A stretch of 39,813 bases of DNA from Gammaproteobacteria bacterium (GCA_011052215.1 DRJK01000078.1:1-39813), one strand, 5' to 3'. Counted from the first letter of the stretch, positions 14,374 to 23,798 are shown. Notes: generated by a model from the sequence alone, not told the origin. Program-made: numbers and translations.

Positions 14374-16470
14374 CTAAGCCGCAGACAAGGCTCCACCCAC
14401 TGTCGCTATCACTTTAATTTGTTTATCGTCCGGCACTTCGTTATATGAAAGTACATGTAATCCCGGTGTCGAGTACCTGACCATTCTTGCCAGCCAGGGC
14501 CGTAACGGGGGGGCAATAATCAACACGGCTGGTTGCCCGGCTATTTCGCGTTGCTGAACATTGTCTTTCAGCGATTGAAACAGCTTCTCTGCCAGGCCGG
14601 GTTCAATACCGGCTTCACCATCTTCGGTTCCCTGTATACTTTGTAGCAATAACTGTTCCAGCTCGGGATCCAGTGTCATCACCTGCAATTCCGACTCCAG
14701 GCCATTGATATTTTGGACAATTGACTGTTTCAAGGCCGCACGTACATATGCGCTCAACACGACGGGGTCTTGACTCCTGTGTGCATTCGCCGCCAGGGTC
14801 TCGACGACCGTACGAATATCCCTTATCGGCACCTTGTCTTCCAGCAGGTTCTGCAAGACCTTTAAAATCACACTCAGGGAGAGTCTGTCGGGGACAAGAT
14901 CCTCGACCAGCTTGGGTGCTGTTCGTGACAGGCCGTCCATCATCTTCTCGACCTCTTCATGGCCCAGCAACTGGTGGGCCTGGTTCTGGATTATCTGACT
15001 CAGGTGTGTTGCCACAACCGTGCTGGGATCGACTACCGTATAACCCAATGTTTGCGCCTGCTCGCGATGGTTGGCATCAATCCAGACTGCCTCCAGCCCA
15101 AAGGCAGGATCAACGGTCTTCATTCCTTCAATATCCCCGTAGACTTGTCCCGGGTTGATCGCCATAAACAGGTCCGGGTGTATATCTGCCTCACCCGCTG
15201 TCACACCGTTAATCGATATTCGATAAATGTTTGGACTCAAATCCAGGTTGTCCCTGATATGCACGGGTTGCACCAGAAAACCCAACTCTTGCGAAAGCTT
15301 TCGCCTGACCCCCTTGATTCTGCCCATCAGCTCACCGTTCTGGTTTCGATCAACCAGTGGTATCAGCCGGTAACCGACTTCCAGCCCGATTACGTCTACC
15401 GGTTTAACATCGTCCCAGGTGAGATCACGCAGTTCGGCAGGTTGCTCCTCTTCCACAGGGGCTTCCTCCTGCTCAACGACCGGCTGCTGCTTTTCCTGCA
15501 TCTGGAAATAAGCCACCCCGGCTATAATGGCCGCAAGACTCAGAAAGGCAACATTCGGCATGCCCGGGATGATGCCCATTGAACCGAGGATGCCACTGGT
15601 AAGAAACAGGATTCTCGGTGTACCGAACAGTTGCTTGAGGACCTGTTTGCCTACATCCTGTGTACTGGAAACACGTGTAACAATAATGGCTGCGGCCGAT
15701 GAAATCAGCAATGATGGAATCTGGGCAACCAGCCCGTCACCAATGGTCAGCAAGGTATAATTCTTGACTGCCTGTTCGAACGGCAACCCATGTTGCACCA
15801 TGCCGATGCCCAGGCCACCCAGTATATTGATAAATAATATAAGGATGCCCGCTATCGCATCACCACGAACAAACTTGCTGGCACCATCCATGGAACCATA
15901 GAAGTCTGCCTCGCTGCGTATTTCTGTACGTCGAATACTGGCCTCTTCCTGCGTAATGGTGCCTGCATTCACATCGGCATCAATCGCCATTTGCTTGCCG
16001 GGCAGGGCATCGAGAGTGAAGCGTGCCGTGACTTCCGCTATACGGCCAGCACCCTTTGTGACAACAACAAAGTTGATAATGACGAGGATGGAAAAAACCA
16101 CCAGGCCCACCGCGTAATTACCACCAATAACAAATTCACCAAAGGACTCAATGACCTTTCCTGCCGCACCTGTACCGGTGTGGCCTTCCAGTAAAACAAC
16201 CCGGGTTGAGGCGACATTCAGTGCCAGTCGAAACAGCGTTGTGACCAGCAGAACCGACGGAAAAATAGCAAAATCAAGCGGTCGCATAACATACACGGCG
16301 ACCAGCAAAACAATAAGGGACAATGAAATACTGAAGGTGAAGAAAATATCCAGTGCGATGGGCGGCAGCGGTATGATCATCATGGACAGCAGCACCATGA
16401 GCATAACAGGTGCGCCTATCGCTTTTTTACCCGAACCCTGAAGACCAACACTGGTGTCTGCTGCTTCCAT
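14374..16470 (-). CDS. flhA: Flagellar type III export gate protein FlhA
   Basis: A 698-residue export-gate protein, the usual length. The N-terminal half holds eight or so membrane segments and the conserved loop with RIAEVTARFTLDALPGKQMA (the FHIPEP region of the family, about residues 143-162). The C-terminal half is the cytoplasmic ring that receives chaperone-substrate complexes. It is the first gene after a 221-bp gap containing a sigma-54-like promoter, and appears to lead the flhA-flhF-flhG-fliA-che transcript. Confidence 0.97.
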   Translation of the reverse strand: MEAADTSVGLQGSGKKAIGAPVMLMVLLSMMIIPLPPIALDIFFTFSISLSLIVLLVAVYVMRPLDFAIFPSVLLVTTLFRLALNVASTRVVLLEGHTGTGAAGKVIESFGEFVIGGNYAVGLVVFSILVIINFVVVTKGAGRIAEVTARFTLDALPGKQMAIDADVNAGTITQEEASIRRTEIRSEADFYGSMDGASKFVRGDAIAGILILFINILGGLGIGMVQHGLPFEQAVKNYTLLTIGDGLVAQIPSLLISSAAAIIVTRVSSTQDVGKQVLKQLFGTPRILFLTSGILGSMGIIPGMPNVAFLSLAAIIAGVAYFQMQEKQQPVVEQEEAPVEEEQPAELRDLTWDDVKPVDVIGLEVGYRLIPLVDRNQNGELMGRIKGVRRKLSQELGFLVQPVHIRDNLDLSPNIYRISINGVTAGEADIHPDLFMAINPGQVYGDIEGMKTVDPAFGLEAVWIDANHREQAQTLGYTVVDPSTVVATHLSQIIQNQAHQLLGHEEVEKMMDGLSRTAPKLVEDLVPDRLSLSVILKVLQNLLEDKVPIRDIRTVVETLAANAHRSQDPVVLSAYVRAALKQSIVQNINGLESELQVMTLDPELEQLLLQSIQGTEDGEAGIEPGLAEKLFQSLKDNVQQREIAGQPAVLIIAPPLRPWLARMVRYSTPGLHVLSYNEVPDDKQIKVIATVGGALSAA

Positions 16471-16547
16471 TATTTTCCCTTTTAATCAAGTTATAAAAAT
16501 CATGGGTTTATTGACTGTGATAACAATGATGACGGTTTTTTGTCATA

Positions 16548-16575
16548 TTTTGCACCTTACAGGGGAGGTGCAAAA
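16548..16575. promoter_or_regulatory. 9-bp inverted repeat overlapping the flhA promoter
   Basis: TTTTGCACC (16548-16556) and GGTGCAAAA (16567-16575) form a perfect inverted repeat with a 10-bp spacer. The right arm overlaps the -12 element of the sigma-54-like flhA promoter and the left arm covers the predicted start region. It could be an operator or an early mRNA hairpin; no protein is known to me for this exact site. Confidence 0.55.
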
Positions 16576-16584
16576 ACTGTACCC
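16569..16584 (-). promoter_or_regulatory. Sigma-54-like promoter of flhA
   Basis: GGGTAC-N5-TTGCA on the minus strand keeps GG and GC with 10 bp between them and a perfect -12 element. The predicted start is about 85-90 bp ahead of flhA. Sigma-54 control of flhA is established in Vibrio and Pseudomonas, which supports the call. Confidence 0.6.
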
Positions 16585-16691
16585 GATATCATGGAAAATC
16601 ACTGACGGATGGAAACTAATTATGTGATCTGGCGCATGGGCACTGACCGGTCATGAAAACATCTGTCCAGGGGAATTCCCGGGCAAAGGTC

Positions 16692-17858
16692 TTATGTAGC
16701 TGGATTGTCTTTTTTATCCGGACCTCTTCCCTTCCACATTTCATCCGGCACATCAAGGTCCTTTGGAAATTCCGGTTTTTTATACCCTCGTTTGGTTGCC
16801 TTCCTTAACTGGTAGACATAGGCCAGCACCTGGGCCACTGCGAGGTACAATCTGGCCGGTATTTCATCTTCCAGTTCGGTGGTGTAAAAAATGGCCCGCG
16901 CCAACGGCGGGGCTTCAACCAATGGCACATTGTTATCGGCTGCTATTTCACGAATGCGTGCTGCGACAAGCTCGGCACCTTTGGCGACCAGCCTGGGAGC
17001 ACCCATCTTTCCATCATCATATTTCAGGGCAACGGCAAAGTGTGTCGGGTTTGTAATGACCACATCTGCCTTTGGAACCTCTTCCATCATATGACGCATG
17101 GCAGCCTCCATCTGTAATGATCGTATTTTCCCTTTGATCTCGGCATTACCTTCCATATTTTTGCGCTCTTCCTTGACTTCCTGCTTGGTCATTCGCAATT
17201 GCTTTTTGTGTTGCCATAGCTGATATGGCGCGTCAATAACAGCTATCAAAATTACAGTTGAACAAACGGCCAGAAGGAACCAGCCCAAAAGACTGCTGGC
17301 GCTTACATAGGCTGTTGCAAAATCATAATGCGCAATGCGCATGACATCATCAAACGATGCAATGATAAGTGCGGCGCCTGTACCCCCGACCAGAATAACT
17401 TTCAGTATTGATTTGACCAGTTCCATCAGGCCCTGGGTACCGAAAAGTTTTTTTATACCCTTGAGCGGACTCATATTTGAAGGCTTTGGCTTCATCTTGC
17501 TGAATGAAAAGGTAAAACCGCCCATCACGATGGGACTGATAAACACGGAAGCCAGTAAAATAATCATGAAGGGAATTAATGTAGAAAATGCATCGGATAT
17601 AATGCCAACTGCTGATTTTACCATGACAAGCGGTTCGAACATTAATTGTCTTTCAATCGTTAGTGATGACCGAATCAGATCAGCGAGATCGCTACCTATC
17701 TTGCTACCCAGCATTAACAGACCCAGTGATCCCGCCAACAAGACCATGGTGGTATTCAACTCACGGGATCGTGGAACCTCTCCCTTCTTTTTAGCGTCCG
17801 CAATTTTTTTCGCGGTGGGTTCTTCGGTTTTTTCCGTTCCGTCCTGGTTCTCGGCCAT
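16692..17858 (-). CDS. flhB: Flagellar type III export switch protein FlhB
   Basis: A 388-residue export-apparatus protein that changes substrate specificity from hook to filament. The acidic/basic N-terminus (GTEKTEEPTAKKIADAKKKG) is followed by four membrane segments and a cytoplasmic domain with the autocleavage motif NPTH in VVITNPTHFAVALKY. It ends with a basic tail. It follows fliR by 1 bp and is last in the fliL-flhB operon; a 221-bp gap then precedes flhA. Confidence 0.97.
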   Translation of the reverse strand: MAENQDGTEKTEEPTAKKIADAKKKGEVPRSRELNTTMVLLAGSLGLLMLGSKIGSDLADLIRSSLTIERQLMFEPLVMVKSAVGIISDAFSTLIPFMIILLASVFISPIVMGGFTFSFSKMKPKPSNMSPLKGIKKLFGTQGLMELVKSILKVILVGGTGAALIIASFDDVMRIAHYDFATAYVSASSLLGWFLLAVCSTVILIAVIDAPYQLWQHKKQLRMTKQEVKEERKNMEGNAEIKGKIRSLQMEAAMRHMMEEVPKADVVITNPTHFAVALKYDDGKMGAPRLVAKGAELVAARIREIAADNNVPLVEAPPLARAIFYTTELEDEIPARLYLAVAQVLAYVYQLRKATKRGYKKPEFPKDLDVPDEMWKGRGPDKKDNPAT

Positions 17859-17859
17859 A

Positions 17860-18639
17860 TCAGGCTCCAGCCATTATTTTATGGATCGTATCAAAGGCTT
17901 CATACACGATTGTGGTAAATTTTGGTAACAGATTAGGCAGGGTCAGAAAGATAACAAGAAAACCTGCCGCCATGGTAGTTGGAAAGCCTACTGCAAAAAT
18001 ATTCAATTGGGGTGCAGCCCGTGTCATCACACCGAATGTAAGATTGATTAATGTCAGAATAATTATCGCCGGAAGTGCGATCAGGACACCGCCAACGTAC
18101 ATCCTTCCTCCCCACAGTGCCACCTCAAATAAACCGTTTTTCGAAATGCCGATCGGGGCTATGGGTAAACTGGTAAAACTGTCATACAAAACCTGGATCA
18201 GGACAAGATGTGCATTGATTGCAAGAAACAACAAGGTTCCCAAAATCGTGAACAGGGAGCTGACAACCGGTACCTGGGTTCCATTCTGAGGGTCAACGAT
18301 ATTGGCGAAACCCAGGCCCATGGGCATGGATATAACCGCACCACTCAACATCAAGGATGCAAACGCTACACGCATAACCAGACCCATCGCCAGGCCCAGT
18401 AATAACTGTTGTACGATTACCAGAACACCCATGGCGCTGAAAGGATCAATGAATGCCACCGGTGGAAGCATCGGGGCTATAACACCTGTCACAGCCATGG
18501 ATAACATGAGCCTGACTTTTTTGGGGATTAGTGCCACCGTACCAAAGAAGGGCGCAACCATAAACAATGTTGTTATTCTGACAAATGGCCAGAAATAGCT
18601 GCTTATAAACTGTATCAGCTCGTTACTGGTAAATGACAT
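17860..18639 (-). CDS. fliR: Flagellar export gate protein FliR
   Basis: A 259-residue, highly hydrophobic protein with about six membrane segments. Typical FliR stretches are FWPFVRITTLFMVAPFFG near the start and MRVAFASLMLSGAVISMPMG mid-protein. It joins FliP and FliQ to form the core of the export channel. It lies between fliQ (14 bp upstream) and flhB (1 bp downstream), the standard order. Confidence 0.96.
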   Translation of the reverse strand: MSFTSNELIQFISSYFWPFVRITTLFMVAPFFGTVALIPKKVRLMLSMAVTGVIAPMLPPVAFIDPFSAMGVLVIVQQLLLGLAMGLVMRVAFASLMLSGAVISMPMGLGFANIVDPQNGTQVPVVSSLFTILGTLLFLAINAHLVLIQVLYDSFTSLPIAPIGISKNGLFEVALWGGRMYVGGVLIALPAIIILTLINLTFGVMTRAAPQLNIFAVGFPTTMAAGFLVIFLTLPNLLPKFTTIVYEAFDTIHKIMAGA

Positions 18640-18653
18640 CTTATCTGCCCCGA

Positions 18654-18923
18654 TTATCCGATCAGGTCGGGGATGCTTTCGAAAAGTTCGAGTGTAAAGT
18701 CGGTTATAATGTTAAGCATCCAGGGGCCCAACATTCCCAGCACCAGCGCCAGTATAATTAATTTCGGGATAAAACTTAATGTCATTTCCTGTATGGATGT
18801 AACAGTCTGGAACATACCAACAAGCAAGCCGACAATCAGAACAGATATCAGCATGGGGCCCGCAAGGAGTGCTGTCACCTTGAGTGCCTGCTGACCAATT
18901 TCCAGAACAGTATCGGGTGTCAT
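18654..18923 (-). CDS. fliQ: Flagellar export gate protein FliQ
   Basis: An 89-residue protein of two membrane helices, the normal FliQ size. Recognisable segments are the first helix ending ISVLIVGLLVGMFQ, the loop TVTSIQEMTLSFIPK and the second helix LIILALVLGMLGPWML. Four copies surround the FliP-FliR channel core. It is placed 12 bp after fliP and 14 bp before fliR. Confidence 0.97.
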   Translation of the reverse strand: MTPDTVLEIGQQALKVTALLAGPMLISVLIVGLLVGMFQTVTSIQEMTLSFIPKLIILALVLGMLGPWMLNIITDFTLELFESIPDLIG

Positions 18924-18935
18924 TTTATATTATTC

Positions 18936-19676
18936 CTATAGTGCAAAACTGGAAGCCAGCGTACCCATGATCAATGTCCAGCCATCAACCAGTACGAACA
19001 ACATCAATTTAAATGGAAGTGAGATCAGCATGGGTGACAACATCATCATGCCCATGGACATCAGGACACTCGCAACCACCAGATCGATTACAACAAAGGG
19101 TACGAATATAAGAAAACCGATCTGAAATGCTGTTTTCAGCTCACTGGTAATAAAGGCCGGTACCAGAATGGAAAATGGTACGTCTTCCGGTTTTTCAAAA
19201 CTGCCTTTGTTGGCAAGGCCGCTAAACAGGGCGAGATCATTTTCCCGCGTTTGTTTCATCATGAAACCCCTAATGGGAATTTCCGCTTTTTTTATAGCAA
19301 CATCTCCTGATATTTTTTCATCAATATAGGGGGCAACTGCATCAGTGTAGGTTTTCTCAAGAACAGGCGACATAATAAACAAACTCAGAAACAGCGACAG
19401 CCCAACAATAATCTGCCCGGAGGGAACCTGTTGTGTGCCCAACGCCTGTTTCAGAATAGTCAGCACTATCAATACCCGTGTAAAAGAGGTCATCATCATG
19501 ACTGCGGCGGGCAGAAAAGTCAGTGCCGTCATAAAAAGCAGGATCTTGATGGTAACTGAATATTCCTGACCACCCCCTGCCGCGGGTGACGAGGTGACCA
19601 GCGTTATCCCCCCTTCCGCCATTACGTTATTACTGAACAGCAATATAAATATTACAAACAGCAGAAAACGCATCAT
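18936..19676 (-). CDS. fliP: Flagellar export gate protein FliP
   Basis: A 246-residue protein with a cleavable-looking signal peptide ([20 protein letters not shown]), as usual for FliP, followed by four membrane segments. The family motifs [19 protein letters not shown] and [18 protein letters not shown] are present. The frame continues upstream to 19754, but that part overlaps fliO and is not FliP-like. ATGATG at 19676-19671 overlaps the fliO stop, so translational coupling fixes the start there. FliP is the main channel-forming gate subunit. Confidence 0.96.
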   Translation of the reverse strand: MMRFLLFVIFILLFSNNVMAEGGITLVTSSPAAGGGQEYSVTIKILLFMTALTFLPAAVMMMTSFTRVLIVLTILKQALGTQQVPSGQIIVGLSLFLSLFIMSPVLEKTYTDAVAPYIDEKISGDVAIKKAEIPIRGFMMKQTRENDLALFSGLANKGSFEKPEDVPFSILVPAFITSELKTAFQIGFLIFVPFVVIDLVVASVLMSMGMMMLSPMLISLPFKLMLFVLVDGWTLIMGTLASSFAL

Positions 19677-20179
19677 TCCATACGACCCTTTTTCTGGATA
19701 ATAAATTTCAGCTTGTCTGCAAATCCCTCTGTTGAGGTCTCTGCAGAATTGCATCCCTGTATTGGTTTGTTGAGGACATGTAACGATTGTATACGCCCCG
19801 GGGCCACTCCGAGTAATAACTGTTCATCACCCACCTGGATCAGGACGATTCTTTCACGCGCACCCATCGACAACCCGCCGATTACTTTTAGTTCTGAATT
19901 GGCCTTGAATGCTGCACCACCCAGCCGCCTCACACTCCATGCCATAAGAAATATGACTGCAATGATCAGGGCAAGCGCCAATGCAACCTCTGTCACACTC
20001 TGGCCTCCCTCGATAGCTGACCTTGATGATGCGATTACCTTTTTTGTTTTCTCTTCAGCAGCAAATGCCACAGACATTGTCAGATTAAATAAAACCAGTC
20101 CTTTTATACTTGTGACAAAAAAAGATCTGGATAAATTTACAAGGCATGAAAATAATTTACGCATTATTGATGTCTTCAT
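19673..20179 (-). CDS. fliO: Flagellar biosynthesis protein FliO
   Basis: A 168-residue FliO that helps assemble the FliP ring. It has a long hydrophobic signal-like N-terminus ending near AFAAEE (about residue 42), a membrane segment [17 protein letters not shown] (about 66-82), and the compact cytoplasmic domain with [29 protein letters not shown], the conserved FliO block. Its ATG overlaps the fliN stop as TAATG and its stop overlaps the fliP start. FliO is poorly conserved in general, but context makes this certain. Confidence 0.93.
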   Translation of the reverse strand: MKTSIMRKLFSCLVNLSRSFFVTSIKGLVLFNLTMSVAFAAEEKTKKVIASSRSAIEGGQSVTEVALALALIIAVIFLMAWSVRRLGGAAFKANSELKVIGGLSMGARERIVLIQVGDEQLLLGVAPGRIQSLHVLNKPIQGCNSAETSTEGFADKLKFIIQKKGRME

Positions 20180-20622
20180 TAACGTAATTTTTTAACGCGT
20201 TCCTGAGGGCTGATGATATCAGTCAATCGTATGCCGAATTTTTCGTTTACGACAACGACTTCACCATGAGCCACCAACGTTCCGTTCACCATCACATCCA
20301 TTGGCTCACCTGCAAGCCGGTCGAGTTCGACAACCGAACCCTGATTCAACTGTAAAAGATTTCTTATACTGATTTCCGTGCGGCCGATCTCCATTGACAG
20401 GGTTACCGGGATCTCCATGATGACATCAAGGTTAACGTCATCGGGAGAAGTAACTTCATCTTCAAGTAATGTCTGGATTTCTGCAGCCTCATAATCGTCT
20501 GCACTCTTGCCCTCTGCATCTGCCTGTTCGTCCAGGGCTGCTCCCCAGTCATCGGCAGTTGCCTCGTCATTGGTTTCTGCTTCTGTGTTTTCTGTTGCTG
20601 TGTTTTCGTTTTCGTCGCTCAT
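20179..20622 (-). CDS. fliN: Flagellar motor switch protein FliN
   Basis: A 147-residue C-ring protein. The first 55 or so residues are an acidic, low-complexity extension rich in E, T, A and D. The C-terminal SpoA domain begins near VNLDVIMEIPVTLSMEIGRT and ends in KFGIRLTDIISPQERVKKL, which is standard FliN. It forms the base of the switch with FliM and also docks FliH. It follows fliM by 21 bp. Confidence 0.97.
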   Translation of the reverse strand: MSDENENTATENTEAETNDEATADDWGAALDEQADAEGKSADDYEAAEIQTLLEDEVTSPDDVNLDVIMEIPVTLSMEIGRTEISIRNLLQLNQGSVVELDRLAGEPMDVMVNGTLVAHGEVVVVNEKFGIRLTDIISPQERVKKLR

Positions 20623-20643
20623 TACTTATCTCCAGAATGCGTA

Positions 20644-21618
20644 TTATTCATGCAATACCAGTTTCTCATCGATTTTTATTGCATTATTCCCGCGGGAAAC
20701 ACCAAACTTTCCCCTGAATACCGACAGATTTTCTACACAAAGCACAACCTTTTCAGGCATATCGATAGGAATAATATCTCCCTCCTTGAAATCAAGTACC
20801 TGCTGAAGTGACAGTTGTGTCTCGATAAAATTGGATGAGAGTTCTACATACGCCTCTTTCATTTCTTCCTTTAGCGAGTGTGACCAGCGCTCGTCGATAT
20901 CAGAACGGTCACTCTGCACACCGGCATCCAGCTGCTCCCGAATGGGTTCAATCATTGAATACGGGAAGGCGACATGCAGTTCACCACCTCCGCCTTCCAG
21001 CTCCATCTGAAAAGTCGTTACGACAACGACTTCCGTCGGGCTGACAATGTTGGCAAACTGTGGATTGACTTCTGAAGTCTGGTATTCGAAATCCACTGGC
21101 ATAACGGGTTTCCATGCTTCCTGAAAATCACTAAATGCCTGCTTCAGCAACATCATGATGACCCTGTTCTCGGTAGGCGTGAAATCCCGCCCTTCAATCT
21201 TGGTGTGTCGCCCTGAACCACCAAAAAAATTATCCACCAGAATAAAAACAAGTTTCGGGTCGATAACAAAAAGTGCTGTACCGCGTAAGGGGTTGACCTT
21301 GACAAGATTCAGGCTGGTTGGCACAAACAGACTATGGATATATTCACCAAATTTCATCATCTGCACGCCACCGACGGCAATTTCCACTGTTCTCCTGAGC
21401 ATGTTGAACAGACTAATCCTGAAATGGCGCGCAAAGCGTTCATTTATCATTTCCAGTGTCGGCAGGCGTCCCCGGACTATCCTGTCCTGGCTATTAAAAT
21501 CATATGATGCCGCCGAACCATCATCCGGGATTTCGGACTCGGTTTCGATATCACCATCACCGACACCATGCAGTAATGCGTCTATCTCGTCCTGTGATAA
21601 TAAATCCGATGATGCCAT
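20644..21618 (-). CDS. fliM: Flagellar motor switch protein FliM
   Basis: A 324-residue switch protein. The N-terminal CheY-P-binding peptide LLSQDEIDALLHG is at residues 6-18. The middle domain includes VDNFFGGSGRHTK, the GGxG FliG-binding loop. The C-terminal SpoA domain follows (FKEGDIIPIDMPEKV). It starts 3 bp after fliL. The N-terminal peptide is strikingly similar to three repeats inside this cluster's CheA. Confidence 0.98.
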   Translation of the reverse strand: MASSDLLSQDEIDALLHGVGDGDIETESEIPDDGSAASYDFNSQDRIVRGRLPTLEMINERFARHFRISLFNMLRRTVEIAVGGVQMMKFGEYIHSLFVPTSLNLVKVNPLRGTALFVIDPKLVFILVDNFFGGSGRHTKIEGRDFTPTENRVIMMLLKQAFSDFQEAWKPVMPVDFEYQTSEVNPQFANIVSPTEVVVVTTFQMELEGGGGELHVAFPYSMIEPIREQLDAGVQSDRSDIDERWSHSLKEEMKEAYVELSSNFIETQLSLQQVLDFKEGDIIPIDMPEKVVLCVENLSVFRGKFGVSRGNNAIKIDEKLVLHE

Positions 21619-21621
21619 CTG

Positions 21622-22197
21622 TTACTGGCCTACAAGACTGTTAAAATACACTGCTTCTACCACCGTCTTGCCCGTTGCTTTCTTAAGGGCGCCTTGTATC
21701 ACTTTAAGGGCATTGTCTGCCAGTTTTTCCTTTCCTTCACGACTGCGGATATCGTTAAAATCGAGATCACCAAACAATAAATTCAGATTATGTCGTATGA
21801 CTGGCATGTGTCTTTTCAGAACTTCCAGATCTGTCTCGGCGGCGACCCTGACACTGACCGAAACCTGCAGAAAACGAATATCACTGGTTTCACTACCCTC
21901 CAGGTTTACAACAAAGGCAGGCGTCAGATCCAGATAGGCCGATGATTCAGTCGTACCACCTGAAGCCCCGCCCTTTTTATCATGTGCCTGCTCCGTTTTT
22001 TCTGCCGAATGTTCGGTTGTATGCCCTTCCGCTGCCGGTGCTGCCTTGTCACCACCCAGTAAAAGCAGGGTAACGGTTACACTCAACCCGATCAGTAAAA
22101 CCACGATCAATGAGATCACGATGATCATTTTTACATTACTGCCACCCTTCTTCTTGCCGCCCTCTACGTCAAGTTCCAGATCTTCTTCATTAGCCAC
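21622..22197 (-). CDS. fliL: Flagellar basal body protein FliL
   Basis: A 191-residue inner-membrane protein that surrounds the stators. A short charged cytoplasmic part (with a KKKGGSNVK stretch) is followed by one membrane segment (MIIVISLIVVLLIGLSVTVT, about 24-43), a His/Glu-rich linker and a stomatin-like periplasmic domain ending in VEAVYFNSLVGQ. The start codon is GTG at 22197 with AAGGGG upstream; the nearby ATG is out of frame. It leads the fliL-flhB operon and has its own sigma-54-like promoter. Confidence 0.95.
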   Translation of the reverse strand: MANEEDLELDVEGGKKKGGSNVKMIIVISLIVVLLIGLSVTVTLLLLGGDKAAPAAEGHTTEHSAEKTEQAHDKKGGASGGTTESSAYLDLTPAFVVNLEGSETSDIRFLQVSVSVRVAAETDLEVLKRHMPVIRHNLNLLFGDLDFNDIRSREGKEKLADNALKVIQGALKKATGKTVVEAVYFNSLVGQ

Positions 22198-22245
22198 GAT
22201 TCATCCCCTTCTTTTAAATCCAAGTCTTCATTACCCAATGGATTT

Positions 22246-22261
22246 AGCAAGAGCTATGCCA
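22246..22261 (-). promoter_or_regulatory. Sigma-54 promoter of fliL operon
   Basis: TGGCAT-N5-TTGCT on the minus strand differs from the sigma-54 consensus TGGCAC-N5-TTGCW at one position and has the exact GG-N10-GC spacing. It is about 50 bp ahead of the fliL GTG and would give a leader of about 35-40 bases. It suggests that fliL-flhB can be transcribed separately from fliK. Confidence 0.75.
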
Positions 22262-22427
22262 TGATTGATTGATTAGTTATTCTCTTTATTTACAAATAGT
22301 TATAGATGCGTTTTCAGATAATGACAGAGGTTTGACTCTGACCGGATGTCTTCTGCGACGGATTATTGTCGAATATGACCGTGGGCTTACAGGGCCGAGC
22401 TGTTGATAATCATCATTGAGAATGTAA

Positions 22428-23798
22428 TCAGGCGTAAAAATCCACGCCCTGAAGACCTGGCAGAGAGGGTTGATACGAGGAGACAGGTATCCCGACCTGA
22501 ATATCGTCATCTTGCGTGTGATAAAAAGGATGATCGCGATCATTTCTTTTTGCCATATCATTGGCACCATACCCCGAACCTTGATCGCGGGAGTTATCCG
22601 AAACACTGGCATTTTCCAGCTTGACCCCGGAATCCTGCATCATATCGCGCAACCTGGGCAGTGTTGCGTCGATCATATCCTTAACGGCACCTTGATGTGT
22701 TGTGAAGGTGATATTTGCATGGTCATTCTGGATGCTGATTTTTACTTCTATGCTGCCAAGGTTTGCAGGGTTCAACCTCAGCGTGGCAGACTGTACCCCG
22801 TCACGGGTCATCATCATCATCCTTTCACCAAATTCCTGTTTCCAGCCAGGCTGACTTACATGCTGTTTTAACTGAAATGATTCGGCCGTTTGTTTCAATG
22901 AGTCGATACTGCCCCTGACTGCTGAATCCGGGACTTGATGCACCTGACCGGGTACAGACCCCTTGCCAGCGTGAATCACACCTTTGTCAAGCAAGGAGCT
23001 GAAATCCGCATTTTTATCGATAACACCGCCAGGTTGTTCACCATTGAACAGGTTGCCGCCGCCCTGGTTATTAAACAGGCTTGATTCCGAACCTGATTTA
23101 ATCGACAGATTCTCCTGATTACCCTGCAATGCCTGCAGTTGAGCCGAAGACGTCACTGACGTTTTGATCTGGCCGTTATCGGCCCGGTTTTCCCTGACGG
23201 CCTGCTGCCCCTGTATGTCTGTGCGAACAGAATCCGTAAACAGGGCCGATGTACGGGCGGGGTCTGTCAGCAGGCCGGGTGAGCGGACAGGGTCCGTAAG
23301 CAAGTCTGGCGAGGCCGTTAGCAACGCATCTGCTTCTGATTGCTGTTTTTCTGAATCCCCGACGGCATCGTGTGATTCCTGCTGTGCCAGTAAGCCGTCC
23401 AGGTCGGAAGTTTCATCCGATAGCGGTTCTTCTCCTGTTCCATCCGCCTGCCCCCGGGATTGCAGATCATATTCCGACAAGATCGATTGAATACTGCGGG
23501 CGGCCTGATTTTCTGAATCTGCCTGTGATTGTGTTGATGTCCTCAAACTGCCGCCCGGAGGCAATTCTTGCCTCATATTTACCAGCGGTGAAACGGGTGG
23601 AATTTCCGGTTCGGGCGTCTGTGATTGTCCGACCCCTGAGGGAGGACCCTGGGCAGAAGTAAGATCACTCACAGATTGATTAATAATCTCTGTAAATTCA
23701 GATGGTTGTGAGTTTTCCGATGTGCTGGCAGAAGGGTCGGTTGTGACCTGACCAGGCATTGTGACCGTCGGCAGCGTTTGTAATGGCGATTGATTCAT
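22428..23798 (-). CDS. fliK: Flagellar hook-length control protein FliK
   Basis: A 456-residue FliK. The N-terminal three-quarters is low-complexity, rich in S, Q, P, D and T, as is normal for the ruler part. It includes three degenerate copies of a ten-residue unit (like LLTDPVRSPG) encoded by 30-bp repeats at 23224-23313. The conserved C-terminal domain that contacts FlhB includes LRLNPANLGSIEVKISI and the segment around KDMIDATLPRLRDMM. The frame is open up to a TTG at 23855, but that codon lies in the -24 element of a near-perfect sigma-54 promoter, so the ATG at 23798 is the start. Confidence 0.92.
   Translation of the reverse strand: MNQSPLQTLPTVTMPGQVTTDPSASTSENSQPSEFTEIINQSVSDLTSAQGPPSGVGQSQTPEPEIPPVSPLVNMRQELPPGGSLRTSTQSQADSENQAARSIQSILSEYDLQSRGQADGTGEEPLSDETSDLDGLLAQQESHDAVGDSEKQQSEADALLTASPDLLTDPVRSPGLLTDPARTSALFTDSVRTDIQGQQAVRENRADNGQIKTSVTSSAQLQALQGNQENLSIKSGSESSLFNNQGGGNLFNGEQPGGVIDKNADFSSLLDKGVIHAGKGSVPGQVHQVPDSAVRGSIDSLKQTAESFQLKQHVSQPGWKQEFGERMMMMTRDGVQSATLRLNPANLGSIEVKISIQNDHANITFTTHQGAVKDMIDATLPRLRDMMQDSGVKLENASVSDNSRDQGSGYGANDMAKRNDRDHPFYHTQDDDIQVGIPVSSYQPSLPGLQGVDFYA
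23224..23313. repeat. Three degenerate 30-bp tandem repeats in fliK
   Basis: Units 23224-23253, 23254-23283 and 23284-23313 share a pattern like CGGACAGGGTCCGTAAGCAG with substitutions. Each unit adds ten residues to the ruler region of FliK without breaking the frame. Confidence 0.7.

Noticed and set aside
14821-14845. GCCGATAA box inside flhA resembling a sigma-28 -10 element
   Set aside because: No -35 element at the proper distance and no gene start close downstream.
14721-15582. Long plus-strand ORFs opposite flhA
   Set aside because: Antisense to a fully conserved gene, with no recognisable motifs.
22286-22612. Minus-strand ORF overlapping the end of fliK
   Set aside because: Out of frame with fliK, overlaps its conserved C-terminal coding region, no family features.
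23164-23180. GCCGATAA box inside fliK
   Set aside because: No -35 match, and it lies in the middle of the gene.
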